From NCBI GenBank assembly GCA_023426345.1, contig JAFAAX010000182.1, positions 1-35,849 of the forward strand: a stretch of DNA of 35,849 nt. Direction: 5' to 3'. The position numbers and the translations under genes were made by a program. Each line of letters begins with the position of its first letter. Position 1 is the stretch's first letter. Under the pieces are notes generated by a model that ran no database searches, was not told the DNA's origin, and saw only the letters and a program-made list of their open reading frames with translations. This DNA is from Actinomycetes bacterium. GTDB taxonomy: Bacteria; Actinomycetota; Actinomycetes; Actinomycetales; Actinomycetaceae. Shown one piece after another: positions 1-6,164 of the stretch.

Positions 1-50
1 GTGCCGCATCTCCCCGCGACCCGGGACCTCGGGCCCGTTACATTGGAGGC

Positions 51-1175
51 ATGAGCGTCCTGACCTCCTCTCCGTCGGCTGCGGCCCCCGCGGCCGGACC
101 GGCCGTGACCCGCGCACCCGGCCAGGCGGGGTCGCCCTCGTCGATCGCGGGCGGGGCGCCGGGGACGGCGGGCAGTGGCACGATCCTGGTCGCGGCGCCG
201 CGCGGGTACTGCGCGGGCGTGGACCGGGCGGTGGACGTGGTCGAGAAGACGCTGGACCTCTACGGCGCGCCCGTCTACGTCCGCAAGGAGATCGTCCACA
301 ACAAGTTCGTCGTCGAGTCCCTGACCCGGCGCGGCGCGGTCTTCGTGCAGGACACCGACGAGGTCCCCGAGGGGGCGCGCGTCGTGTTCAGCGCCCACGG
401 CGTCTCGCCCCAGGTGCGCGCCGCCGCCGAGGCCCGCCACCTGGCCACGATCGACGCGACGTGCCCGCTGGTGACGAAGGTCCACCGCGAGGCCGTGCGC
501 TTCGCCAAGGAGGACTACGACATCATCCTGGTCGGCCACGAGGGCCACGAGGAGGTCGAGGGCACCTTCGGCGAGGCCCCCGACCACATCCAGGTCGTCG
601 GATCCCCCGAGGAGGTCGACGACGTCGTCGTGCGCGACCCCGCGCGCGTCGTGTGGGTCTCGCAGACCACGCTGTCCGTCGATGAGACGAAGACGACGGT
701 CGACCGGTTGCGCGAGCGCTTCCCCCTGCTGGAGGACCCGCCCAGCGACGACATCTGCTACGCCACGCAGAACCGGCAGGTCGCCGTCAAGACGATCGCG
801 CCGCGGGCGGACGTCATGATCGTCGTGGGCTCGGCGAACTCGTCGAACTCGGTGCGCCTGGTCGAGGTCGCCCTGGAGGCCGGGGCGCGCGCCGCGCATC
901 GCGTGGACGGGGCGGGGGAGCTGGACCCGGCGTGGTTCGAGGGCGCGGCGACGGTCGGGCTGACCTCGGGCGCCTCGGTGCCGGAGATCCTGGTGCACGA
1001 CGTCATCGAGTGGCTCCAGGCCCGCGGGTTCCCCACGGTCGAGGAGGTCCGCACGGAGACCGAGACGATCACCTTCGCGCTGCCGCGCACGCTGCGCGCG
1101 CAGCTGGCGGCTTCGGGGCGCGACGACGCGCGGCCCCACGCCAAGCGCCGCACAGGGGCCAACCACACGAGCTGA
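51..1175 (+). CDS. ispH: 4-hydroxy-3-methylbut-2-enyl diphosphate reductase (IspH/LytB)
   Basis: Last enzyme of the non-mevalonate (MEP) isoprenoid pathway: it reduces HMBPP to IPP and DMAPP using a [4Fe-4S] cluster, in the cytoplasm. The three cluster cysteines are visible at C54 (RGYCAGVDRA), C138 (DATCPLV) and C236 (DDICYATQNRQ). The substrate-binding His residues lie in VHN (H83) and SAHG (H116), and GHEGHEEVEGT follows at about 162-172. At 374 aa it is longer than typical because of roughly 40 N-terminal Ala/Gly/Pro-rich residues before GTILVAAPRG, so a later start is possible. The chosen ATG lies 6 nt after TACATT (39-44), the leaderless arrangement seen throughout the window; a GGAGG at 45-49 is too close to act as a normal ribosome binding site. 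About 30 C-terminal residues are basic and low in complexity. The family call is near certain; the start is not. Confidence 0.97.
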   Translation: MSVLTSSPSAAAPAAGPAVTRAPGQAGSPSSIAGGAPGTAGSGTILVAAPRGYCAGVDRAVDVVEKTLDLYGAPVYVRKEIVHNKFVVESLTRRGAVFVQDTDEVPEGARVVFSAHGVSPQVRAAAEARHLATIDATCPLVTKVHREAVRFAKEDYDIILVGHEGHEEVEGTFGEAPDHIQVVGSPEEVDDVVVRDPARVVWVSQTTLSVDETKTTVDRLRERFPLLEDPPSDDICYATQNRQVAVKTIAPRADVMIVVGSANSSNSVRLVEVALEAGARAAHRVDGAGELDPAWFEGAATVGLTSGASVPEILVHDVIEWLQARGFPTVEEVRTETETITFALPRTLRAQLAASGRDDARPHAKRRTGANHTS

Positions 1176-1322
1176 GCCCGCGGTCCGGCCGTCCGCGGGG
1201 CGCGGTGCGGGGAGGACGGCGGTCCGGGACATCGACGAGGGCGGCGCCCCCTCCCGGGTCGCCGGCCTGCGCGAGGGGGCGGCCTCGGCGATCGGGCCGG
1301 GTCGACTGGATAGGATGGCGGG

Positions 1323-2405
1323 GTGTCACTCACCATCGGAATCGCCGGACTGCCCAACGTCGGCAAGTCGACCCTGTTCAACGCGCTGACCCGCGCCACC
1401 GTGCTGGCGGCCAACTACCCGTTCGCCACCATCGAGCCGAACGTGGGGATCGTGCCGCTGCCCGACCCGCGCCTGGAGCGGCTGGCGGCGCTGTACGACT
1501 CCGAGCGGATCGTGCCGGCCACCGTGTCCTTCGTCGACATCGCCGGCATCGTGCGCGGCGCGTCGGAGGGGGAGGGCCTGGGCAACCAGTTCCTGGCCAA
1601 CATCCGCGAGGCCGACGCGATCTGCCAGGTGACCCGCGTGTTCCAGGATCCCGACGTCGTCCACGTCGACGGGCGGGTGTCGCCGAAGGACGACATCGAG
1701 ACGATCTCGACGGAGCTGATCCTCGCCGACCTCCAGACGTTGGAGAAGCAGATCCCGCGCCTGGCCAAGGAGGTCACGGGCAAGAAGGTCGACAAGTCGG
1801 TCCTGGAGACGGCCCAGGCCGCTCAGGCCCTCCTGGAGCGCGGCGAGCTGCTGTCCGGGCCTGAGGGCGCGAGGCTGGACGTCGACGTGGTGAAGTCGTT
1901 CCAGCTCATGACGTCCAAGCCGTTCATCTACGTGTTCAACATGGACGACGAGGGCATGGACGATGCGGCGTTGCAGGCGTCGCTGCGTGACCTGGTGGCC
2001 CCGGCGGAAGCGGTGTTCCTCAACGCCGAGTTCGAGGCGGAGCTGGTGGAGCTGGACCCCGACGACGCCCGCGAGATGCTGGCCGAGTCGGGCCAGGCCG
2101 AGTCCGGCCTGGACAAGCTGGCCCGCGTCGGCTTCTCCACTTTGGGACTGCAGACCTTCCTCACGGCCGGCCCGAAGGAGTCGCGCGCCTGGACGATCCA
2201 CCAGGGCGACACGGCGCCCGAGGCCGCCGGCGTCATCCACACCGACTTCCAGCGCGGCTTCATCAAGGCGGAGATCGTCAGCTTCGAGGATCTCATCGAG
2301 CTGGGCTCCATCGCCGAGGCCCGCGCGCATGGGAAGGTTCGCATGGAGGGCAAGGACTACGCGATGCGCGACGGGGATGTGGTGGAGTTCAAGTTTAACG
2401 TCTGA
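1323..2405 (+). CDS. ychF: Redox-regulated ATPase/GTPase YchF (OLA1 family)
   Basis: Universally conserved Obg-related P-loop NTPase that prefers ATP and binds ribosomes and stress factors. G1 is GLPNVGKSTLFNAL at residues 8-21. It is followed by the family motif NYPFATIEPNVGIVPLPD, the G3 region FVDIAGIVRGASEGEGLGNQFL and the NxxD-like segment YVFNMDDEG. The C-terminal TGS domain covers about the last 85 residues and ends with MRDGDVVEFKFNV, the usual YchF terminus. The length of 360 aa is normal. The GTG start lies 6 nt after TAGGAT (1311-1316), so the transcript is probably leaderless. The 147-nt gap after ispH shows no other gene. The stop codon lies inside the inverted repeat that probably regulates the downstream higBA pair. 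Confidence 0.97.
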   Translation: MSLTIGIAGLPNVGKSTLFNALTRATVLAANYPFATIEPNVGIVPLPDPRLERLAALYDSERIVPATVSFVDIAGIVRGASEGEGLGNQFLANIREADAICQVTRVFQDPDVVHVDGRVSPKDDIETISTELILADLQTLEKQIPRLAKEVTGKKVDKSVLETAQAAQALLERGELLSGPEGARLDVDVVKSFQLMTSKPFIYVFNMDDEGMDDAALQASLRDLVAPAEAVFLNAEFEAELVELDPDDAREMLAESGQAESGLDKLARVGFSTLGLQTFLTAGPKESRAWTIHQGDTAPEAAGVIHTDFQRGFIKAEIVSFEDLIELGSIAEARAHGKVRMEGKDYAMRDGDVVEFKFNV

Positions 2406-2445
2406 CGTTATTGACGCGGTGCGTTAAGTATGTCATGCTTGCTTC
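2395..2445 (+). promoter_or_regulatory. higBA promoter with candidate HigA operator
   Basis: A TTGACG -35 box (2411-2416), a 17-nt spacer and CATGCT (2434-2439) lie 6 nt upstream of the higB GTG, giving a leaderless promoter. Around the -35 box are repeated half-sites: TAACGT-CTG-ACGTTA is a perfect 6+6 inverted repeat at 2396-2410, and a third half-site GCGTTAA lies at 2421-2427. This is what an autoregulatory HigA site would look like. It is an inference from position and symmetry only. Confidence 0.55.
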
Positions 2446-2727
2446 GTGATCAGATCGTTCGGGGACAAAGATACTGAACGGCTGTGGCGTCGTGAACGGG
2501 TTCGCTCGCTTGATTCTCGGATCGAGCGAGTGGCTCTGCGTAAGCTTCGACAGGTCGGCTCCGCAAAAGTCCTCGATGATCTGAGGCTTCCTCCGGAGAA
2601 TCGCTTGGAGAGGCTCAAAGGTGACCGAGCGGGGCAATACAGTATCAGGATCAATGACCAGTGGCGGATCTGCTTCGTGTGGACCGATGCTGGTCCGGAG
2701 GAGGTTGAGATCGTTGACTACCACTGA
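2446..2727 (+). CDS. higB: HigB-type toxin (RelE superfamily mRNA interferase)
   Basis: Toxin of a type II toxin-antitoxin pair in the usual HigBA order, toxin first. The 93-aa sequence has the family hallmarks: an opening MIRSFGDKDTERLW, a helix R-KLRQV, the segment LRLPPENRLERLKGDRAGQYSIRIN and the terminal strand QWRICFVW--GPEEVEIVDYH. RelE-family HigB proteins cleave mRNA on the ribosome. The GTG start sits 6 nt from a CATGCT -10 box, and no Shine-Dalgarno sequence is visible. The gene is visibly AT-richer than the flanking housekeeping genes, which suggests horizontal acquisition. It overlaps higA by 14 nt. Confidence 0.92.
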   Translation: MIRSFGDKDTERLWRRERVRSLDSRIERVALRKLRQVGSAKVLDDLRLPPENRLERLKGDRAGQYSIRINDQWRICFVWTDAGPEEVEIVDYH

Positions 2728-3016
2728 CAAGATCGAGGCGATCCATCCCGGTGAGGTCCTCATGGAGGATTTCATTGAGGGTTTCGGAATCACACAGAAC
2801 AAGCTTGCAGTTTCGATTGGTGTGCCGCCTCGGCGGATCAATGAGATCGTGCACGGTAAGCGCGGCATTACGGCGGACACCGCACTGCGGCTCGCCAAGT
2901 ACTTCGGAACCTCTGCGGAGTTCTGGATCAACCTGCAGAGTCACTATGAGCTCGACCGCGCAGAGGATGCGGCAGGAGAACAGATCGCTTCGATCGAGCC
3001 GCTCCAGGTCGCGTGA
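2714..3016 (+). CDS. higA: HigA-type antitoxin (Xre/Cro HTH)
   Basis: DNA-binding antitoxin that neutralises HigB and represses the operon. The 100-aa protein starts MTTTDKIEAIHPGEVLMEDF. The helix-turn-helix is at about 27-60 (QNKLAVSIGVPPRRINEIVHGKRGITADTALRLAKYFGT), followed by the HigA signature SAEFWINLQSHYELDRAED. I chose the TTG at 2714 over upstream in-frame ATG codons because the family N-terminus begins there and GGAGGAGG (2697-2704) is well spaced. Upstream translation merely re-reads the 3' end of higB in another frame. The 14-nt overlap implies translational coupling. A GTGA overlap at 3013 would allow readthrough into a decayed acetyltransferase reading frame. Confidence 0.9.
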   Translation: MTTTDKIEAIHPGEVLMEDFIEGFGITQNKLAVSIGVPPRRINEIVHGKRGITADTALRLAKYFGTSAEFWINLQSHYELDRAEDAAGEQIASIEPLQVA

Positions 3017-3075
3017 CCGCGGCCGAGGACCGTCGGAGCGCATCTGCGCGGTCGGCCGCGCCCGACCGTCCGGTC

Positions 3076-3223
3076 CCCGGTGATGTGTCACGCCTGCTGG
3101 GGACGGCGATGCTCACAGCGATCAAGGCGGATCCGCATGAGCGTGGAGTGCGCCTGCTGGAGGTCAAGACACTCGGTGCGTCCCATCCTGATCAGGCGGT
3201 ACGCCCGTACCCGGGGCTTGCCA
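3076..3223 (+). pseudogene. GNAT acetyltransferase fragment, frameshifted
   Basis: In one frame the region reads ...TAMLTAIKADPHERGVRLLEVKTLGASHPD (to about 3192). In the next frame it continues YARTRGL from 3200. Intact GNAT N-acetyltransferases commonly carry this block as GVR-LEVKTLG-SHPD--YARTR-FY--MGF, so a +1 frameshift near 3193-3199 breaks the gene. The N-terminal half and the acetyl-CoA loop are absent, and the frame closes soon after. The rest of the 3017-3347 gap holds no convincing gene. The family assignment is from memory of the motif, not a search. Confidence 0.55.
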
Positions 3224-3347
3224 GCTGCGTCTGCCAGGTCGATCTTGGAAGGTTCGGAATCAACCGTCATCGGGCGGACGCTCCTTGAGCAACCGTCCGA
3301 TGGACGCACGCTTCGGATCGTCGCGCCTGCGATCGAGCAGTGATCTC

Positions 3348-3686
3348 TCATCGCCCGCCGGTCAGCAGTGTCAGGATCTCGTGCACCTCATCGACGACGC
3401 GCATCGGATAAGGGGCCGGGTCGATGCGAGTCACCCGGCTCAGTGACATGGACGTGACCTGCTCGCACATTGCGACTGCGGGAGTGGTGGCGGTCGGAGT
3501 CAGATTGACGTGTGTAGACCATCCGCGATCGGTATGAGTCAGTGGAACGCCGATGAGGAGTCCGCGCGCCCTGTGCAGAGCAGGTTCGGAGAGCACCAGC
3601 CAAGGTCGGTGCTTCGCCTGCTCGCGGCCGACGATCGGATCCATACTCGCCCACACGACGTCGCCCCGGGCCGGCAGCCGGCTCAC
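3348..3686 (-). CDS. MazF/PemK-family toxin (mRNA interferase), pair 1
   Basis: 112-aa toxin of a type II pair encoded on the minus strand. Family features are RGDVVWASMDP at residues 7-17, the conserved GREQAKHRPWLVLS segment at about 20-33, the strand GLLIGVPLTHTDRGW, and the core AVAMCEQVTSMSLSRVT. MazF toxins cleave single-stranded RNA at short motifs, independently of ribosomes. The GTG start overlaps the antitoxin stop (GTGA at 3683-3686), so the two genes are translationally coupled. The gene looks intact and full length. Confidence 0.88.
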   Translation of the reverse strand: MSRLPARGDVVWASMDPIVGREQAKHRPWLVLSEPALHRARGLLIGVPLTHTDRGWSTHVNLTPTATTPAVAMCEQVTSMSLSRVTRIDPAPYPMRVVDEVHEILTLLTGGR

Positions 3687-3934
3687 TCGCCCGCCTCGAA
3701 TGCGGTGATTGCGTCCTCCGCGTCCGAAGCGAAGGCCGCGTCGGCTTCCCTCAGTGAATCGAGGTACTCCTGGTCGGGGGACTCGGCGTCCAAGGCGGCC
3801 CAGAACTGCGCCTTGCGCCGCTCGCGCAGCATCTCTTCGATCAGCTGCCCTTGGGTCACATGCGCCGCCCGGGCAGCATCTCGGACGCTGTCGTGGACTG
3901 CGACAGAGACCTTGATCGTAGTCATCTCAGTCAT
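3683..3934 (-). CDS. Ribbon-helix-helix (MazE-like) antitoxin, pair 1
   Basis: 83-aa antitoxin upstream of and overlapping the MazF-like toxin. The N-terminal TTIKVSVAVHDSVRDAARAAHVTQGQLIEEMLRE is a typical ribbon-helix-helix DNA-binding fold (beta strand, two helices). The acidic C-terminal half with SPDQEYLDSLREADAAFASDAEDA would wrap the toxin. An ATG 6 nt downstream of a TAGACT -10 box (minus strand, 3941-3946) fits a leaderless start; an alternative ATG lies three codons later (MTTIKV). Autoregulation by the RHH domain is expected, but I saw no clear operator. Confidence 0.85.
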   Translation of the reverse strand: MTEMTTIKVSVAVHDSVRDAARAAHVTQGQLIEEMLRERRKAQFWAALDAESPDQEYLDSLREADAAFASDAEDAITAFEAGE

Positions 3935-4132
3935 ATCGCAAGTCTACTTCGGGTGGATCATCGCGGCCCTGGCGGTGGGCGCTACGTCGGGATGGACCCG
4001 CAGTTCGGGCTCAACCTTCAGCTGGCGGGCGAGCGTCGCCAGGTTGACGCGCACGAGGAACGGATGCCGTCGGACGTCCGTGTCCATCGGCTGTGTGAGC
4101 TCCGGGAGAAGACGGGTCTGACCGAGGCCGGT

Positions 4133-4318
4133 GTCGGCCAGGTCGATCTTGCGGAGGTGGAGGTCGTCAAGCTGGCTCTTCTGCTTCCCGATCACTGTGT
4201 CGCCGCCGTGCTGGAACGAGGCAGGTGCCACGACAATGGAGCCGGGCAGGGGCAGGCGGCGATTGGCTGTTTCGATCTCGGCGCGGAACCTGGTCGAGCC
4301 GCAGACGCAGACGATCCG
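4133..4318 (-). pseudogene. DUF4406 / nucleoside 2-deoxyribosyltransferase-like fragment
   Basis: The minus-strand frame contains RIVCVCGSTRFRAEIETANR, then GSIVVAPASFQHGGD, then LDDLHLRKIDLAD. This is the N-terminal two thirds of small DUF4406-like proteins related to nucleoside 2-deoxyribosyltransferases. Normally KIDLAD is followed by VLVVNPGGYIGEST-like sequence with the C-terminal helix. Here the similarity stops at 4133 and the frame runs into unrelated sequence. No start codon in this frame sits just upstream: the preceding sequence is a long near-palindrome. I read this as a truncated, non-functional remnant. Confidence 0.55.
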
Positions 4319-4322
4319 TGTT

Positions 4323-4370
4323 CGAGATCGGTATCTGTGGCAGCGGTCTGTGCCATAGGTGCCGATCTCG
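4323..4370. repeat. Near-palindrome, copy 1 (20-bp arms, 8-nt loop)
   Basis: The left arm CGAGATCGGTATCTGTGGCA (4323-4342) and right arm TGCCATAGGTGCCGATCTCG (4351-4370) flank GCGGTCTG. The three arm mismatches are all G-U compatible, so the plus-strand RNA could form an uninterrupted 20-bp stem. The right arm recurs almost unchanged 138 bp downstream. Confidence 0.8.
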
Positions 4371-4460
4371 ATGCGGGGTCGGACCCGGGTTTGACGTGAG
4401 TTTGAGTGTTTGTGCTGGTGGGAGGCCCGGCGCTGGCGTCGGAGTGAGCGGGCCGTGAAC

Positions 4461-4508
4461 TGAGGTCGGTACCCGTGGCAGCAGTCCGTGCCATAGATAC
4501 CGATCTCG
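4461..4508. repeat. Near-palindrome, copy 2
   Basis: Same architecture as copy 1: arms at 4461-4480 and 4489-4508 with loop GCAGTCCG. The right arm TGCCATAGATACCGATCTCG differs from copy 1 at two positions. The left arm is more diverged, with two non-pairing positions. A left arm alone (TGAGACCGGTAGGCGTGGCA) recurs at 4598-4617. Confidence 0.78.
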
Positions 4509-4597
4509 AGCGCAGTCCGGTCAGGAGACCGCCCGGACCGAGCCCGTGACCCGCATCGACACGGGAGGTCCTCGCGGCGACGCCGCTGCCCCTTCGT

Positions 4598-4776
4598 TGA
4601 GACCGGTAGGCGTGGCACGAGCACCCAGACCCCGACACCAGAGCGCGTCACAGGAACCGAAGTCGCCGGACAAGAGAACCGAAGTCGCCGGACGCGCACA
4701 GTCTCACGTGGGCGAACCTCAACGTCGCGGGTGGGCGAACCTCACCGCCCCCGTTGGGCGGACCTCGCGGGCGCCT
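4598..4776. repeat. Composite intergenic repeat, locus A
   Basis: The order is: a palindrome half-copy (4598-4617); two 22-bp units with core ACCGAAGTCG at 4656 and 4678; three 23-bp units with core GGGCGAACCTCA (or GGGCGGACCTCG) whose unit starts are 4708, 4731 and 4754. The ACCGAAGTCG core is the reverse complement of the CGACTTCGGT core repeated at 20.5 kb and 25.0 kb. The 990-nt gap 3935-4924 otherwise holds only the DUF4406-like remnant, the two near-palindromes and the mazEF-2 operator. Confidence 0.8.
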
Positions 4777-4881
4777 GCGTGATCCGAAGGCGTCCTCTGG
4801 CCGAGTGGCGCAATCGTGTGGCATCTGTCGCTCGGTCGCTCGCTCGGTGGTCGTCCGTCGCTTGAGTCGTTCCCCTGTCAG

Positions 4882-4918
4882 CAATCGGTAGACTGATCGG
4901 TCTACCAATTGGCATCAT
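4882..4918 (+). promoter_or_regulatory. Operator/promoter of MazEF-like pair 2
   Basis: An inverted repeat has 12-bp arms CAATCGGTAGAC (4882-4893) and GTCTACCAATTG (4900-4911), one mismatch and a 6-bp spacer. It overlaps a possible -35 (TAGACT, 4889-4894) and precedes CATCAT (4913-4918), which lies 6 nt from the antitoxin ATG. This is the expected layout for autorepression by a ribbon-helix-helix antitoxin. Confidence 0.6.
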
Positions 4919-4924
4919 CGAGCC

Positions 4925-5150
4925 ATGGCAACAACGCTCAAGGTGAGCGAGGACCTGCGCGACCGGATCAACCATGATGCGAAGGAACGCGGAGTCACTG
5001 CGGCGGGACTCATTGAGGGTCTGCTCGACGCGCACGAGCGGCGAGAGCGGATGGAATCGTTCGGGCGCGTTCCAGGGATCGGACGCCTCGTACTGGGATG
5101 AGTTCCATGCGTGGGATGTGGTCCTCGACGACGGCCGCGCTCATGAATGA
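4925..5150 (+). pseudogene. RHH antitoxin of MazEF-like pair 2, frameshifted
   Basis: From the ATG at 4925 the sequence reads as a normal antitoxin N-terminus (MATTLKVSEDLRDRINHDAK, then TAAGLIEGLLDAHERRERMESFGR), with a ribbon-helix-helix fold in the first 45 residues. In this frame it then continues VPGIGRLVLG and stops at 5101. In the +1 frame, from 5070, the expected C-terminus FQGSDASYWDEFHAWDVVLDDGRAHE continues to a TGA at 5148-5150 that overlaps the toxin start, as is normal for intact operons. A two-base loss in a CGCGCG run near 5066-5069, or a one-base gain, explains it. The 58-aa product would keep DNA binding but lose the toxin-binding tail. A sequencing error cannot be excluded. 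Confidence 0.75.
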
Positions 5151-5487
5151 GTGGCATCGGGGGGATGTCGTATGGGTGGAGCTCGACCCGGCGCGTGATC
5201 GCGAACAGGCTGGCCGGCGACCCGCACTGGTAGTGGCGAGCGATCTGTATCTCGAGCAGGCGGATGCGCTGGACATCATCGTGCCGGCGACGTTTGTGGA
5301 CCGGGGCTGGCCCAACCACGTGCCGCTGCGCGGAGCGGAGACGGGCCTGACCAGGCCGACGTTCGCCATGATGGAACAGCCGCGCACCGTGGCGCGGGAG
5401 CGCCTGGTCGGCTGGATCGGCACGGTCGACGCCTCGACCATGCGGAACGTGGACGCCTGGCTGAGAGACTTCCTGGCGCTGCCTTGA
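5143..5487 (+). CDS. MazF/PemK-family toxin, pair 2
   Basis: 114-aa mRNA interferase-type toxin. WHRGDVVWVELDP (residues 4-16), DREQAGRRPALVVAS and the core strand AMMEQPRTVARERLVGWIG are the MazF signatures, and the C-terminal helix MRNVDAWLRDFLAL is complete. I chose the ATG at 5143 because MNEWHRGDVV aligns with the family start and overlaps the antitoxin terminator in the frame-restored reading. Upstream ATGs at 5098 and 5107 would add residues that re-read antitoxin sequence. The toxin appears intact although its antitoxin is frameshifted. Confidence 0.87.
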   Translation: MNEWHRGDVVWVELDPARDREQAGRRPALVVASDLYLEQADALDIIVPATFVDRGWPNHVPLRGAETGLTRPTFAMMEQPRTVARERLVGWIGTVDASTMRNVDAWLRDFLALP

Positions 5488-5557
5488 GCGCGGGGGCCTC
5501 CGCCAGGGTGATCCGCGATGCCCTGGACTCCGACGCCGAGGTGATGTCGAAGTGGCA

Positions 5558-5592
5558 TTGACATGACGCCATAATGATGTCACCATGGAGTC
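5558..5592 (+). promoter_or_regulatory. Promoter and candidate RHH operator for the DUF4097 operon
   Basis: A consensus -35 TTGACA (5558-5563), a 17-nt spacer, CACCAT (5581-5586) and 6 nt lead to the ATG at 5593. The same stretch contains TGACGCCAT, TGTCACCAT and, inverted, TGACTCCAT, plus TGACAT...ATGTCA as an inverted pair. This cluster of related half-sites across the promoter fits binding by the ribbon-helix-helix protein encoded immediately downstream. Confidence 0.5.
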
Positions 5593-6108
5593 ATGGATCT
5601 CGCGCCTTACATCAACGGCCTCGAGGCGGCTCTGCGCGCCAGCGCCCAGACGTCCAGCCCGGACGTCCAGGAGGCGGCTGAACGCCTCGCGCAGTCCCTC
5701 GAGCCGGCCGTCCGGCTGACGCTCATGGAGGTCGTCTCCGACACGGCCGCCGAGGCGACCGCGCGGCTCGACGGCGACCTCGTGGAAGTCCGGCTGCGGG
5801 GCGGCAGCCCTGAGATCGTCGTCGAGCGGGCGCTGCGCGGCGAGGGCGCCGGCGCGCCGCTCATCCAGCCGACGCCGCCCGCCCCGCCACTCGATGACGA
5901 GGGCGGAGGCGTCTCGCGCATCTCCCTGCGGCTGCCCGAGTCCCTCAAGGCCCAGGTCGACCAGGCCGCCGCCGTCGAGGGCTGCTCGGTCAACACCTGG
6001 CTGATCCGCGCCGTCCAGCAGGCGCTCGTCCCCACGGCGGGCCTCGAGATCTCGTCGCCGGGCGGCCACGTGCGCGTCGGGCGGTCGATGACCGGCTGGG
6101 CGCACTGA
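5593..6108 (+). CDS. Ribbon-helix-helix (HicB/Arc-like) regulatory protein
   Basis: 171-aa protein. The C-terminal part at about 108-146 (RISLRLPESLKAQVDQAAAVEGCSVNTWLIRAVQQAL) is an Arc/HicB-type ribbon-helix-helix domain. The N-terminal 80 residues form an alpha-rich then beta-rich segment joined by a Pro-rich linker (PTPPAPPLDDE). In actinobacteria such proteins often sit directly upstream of a DUF4097 protein, as here (56-nt gap), so I infer that it regulates this two-gene operon. A toxin-antitoxin role is less likely because no toxin is adjacent in the operon. The start is supported by the promoter spacing rather than by a ribosome binding site. Confidence 0.75.
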   Translation: MDLAPYINGLEAALRASAQTSSPDVQEAAERLAQSLEPAVRLTLMEVVSDTAAEATARLDGDLVEVRLRGGSPEIVVERALRGEGAGAPLIQPTPPAPPLDDEGGGVSRISLRLPESLKAQVDQAAAVEGCSVNTWLIRAVQQALVPTAGLEISSPGGHVRVGRSMTGWAH

Positions 6109-6164
6109 CACCGCGCGCAGCACCAGCAGCGCACGCGCACACACGCACCAGAAGGAGAACAGCG

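Noticed and set aside
1..50. Start of a divergent minus-strand gene (xseA often lies beside ispH)
   Set aside because: Only 50 nt are visible and no motif can be read, so it is not supportable.
3233..3247. 15-bp match to the DUF4406-like fragment (KIDLAD-coding)
   Set aside because: Only six codons are shared and flanking sequence does not match; too short to call a second remnant.
3944..4699. 251-aa minus-strand open frame as a real gene
   Set aside because: It stitches together the palindromes, tandem-repeat sequence and a truncated DUF4406-like segment; only the last is protein-like, and the frame has no supported start.
4546..4782. 78-aa plus-strand open frame in the repeat region
   Set aside because: The translation simply reads through the 22/23-bp units; no promoter or ribosome binding site.
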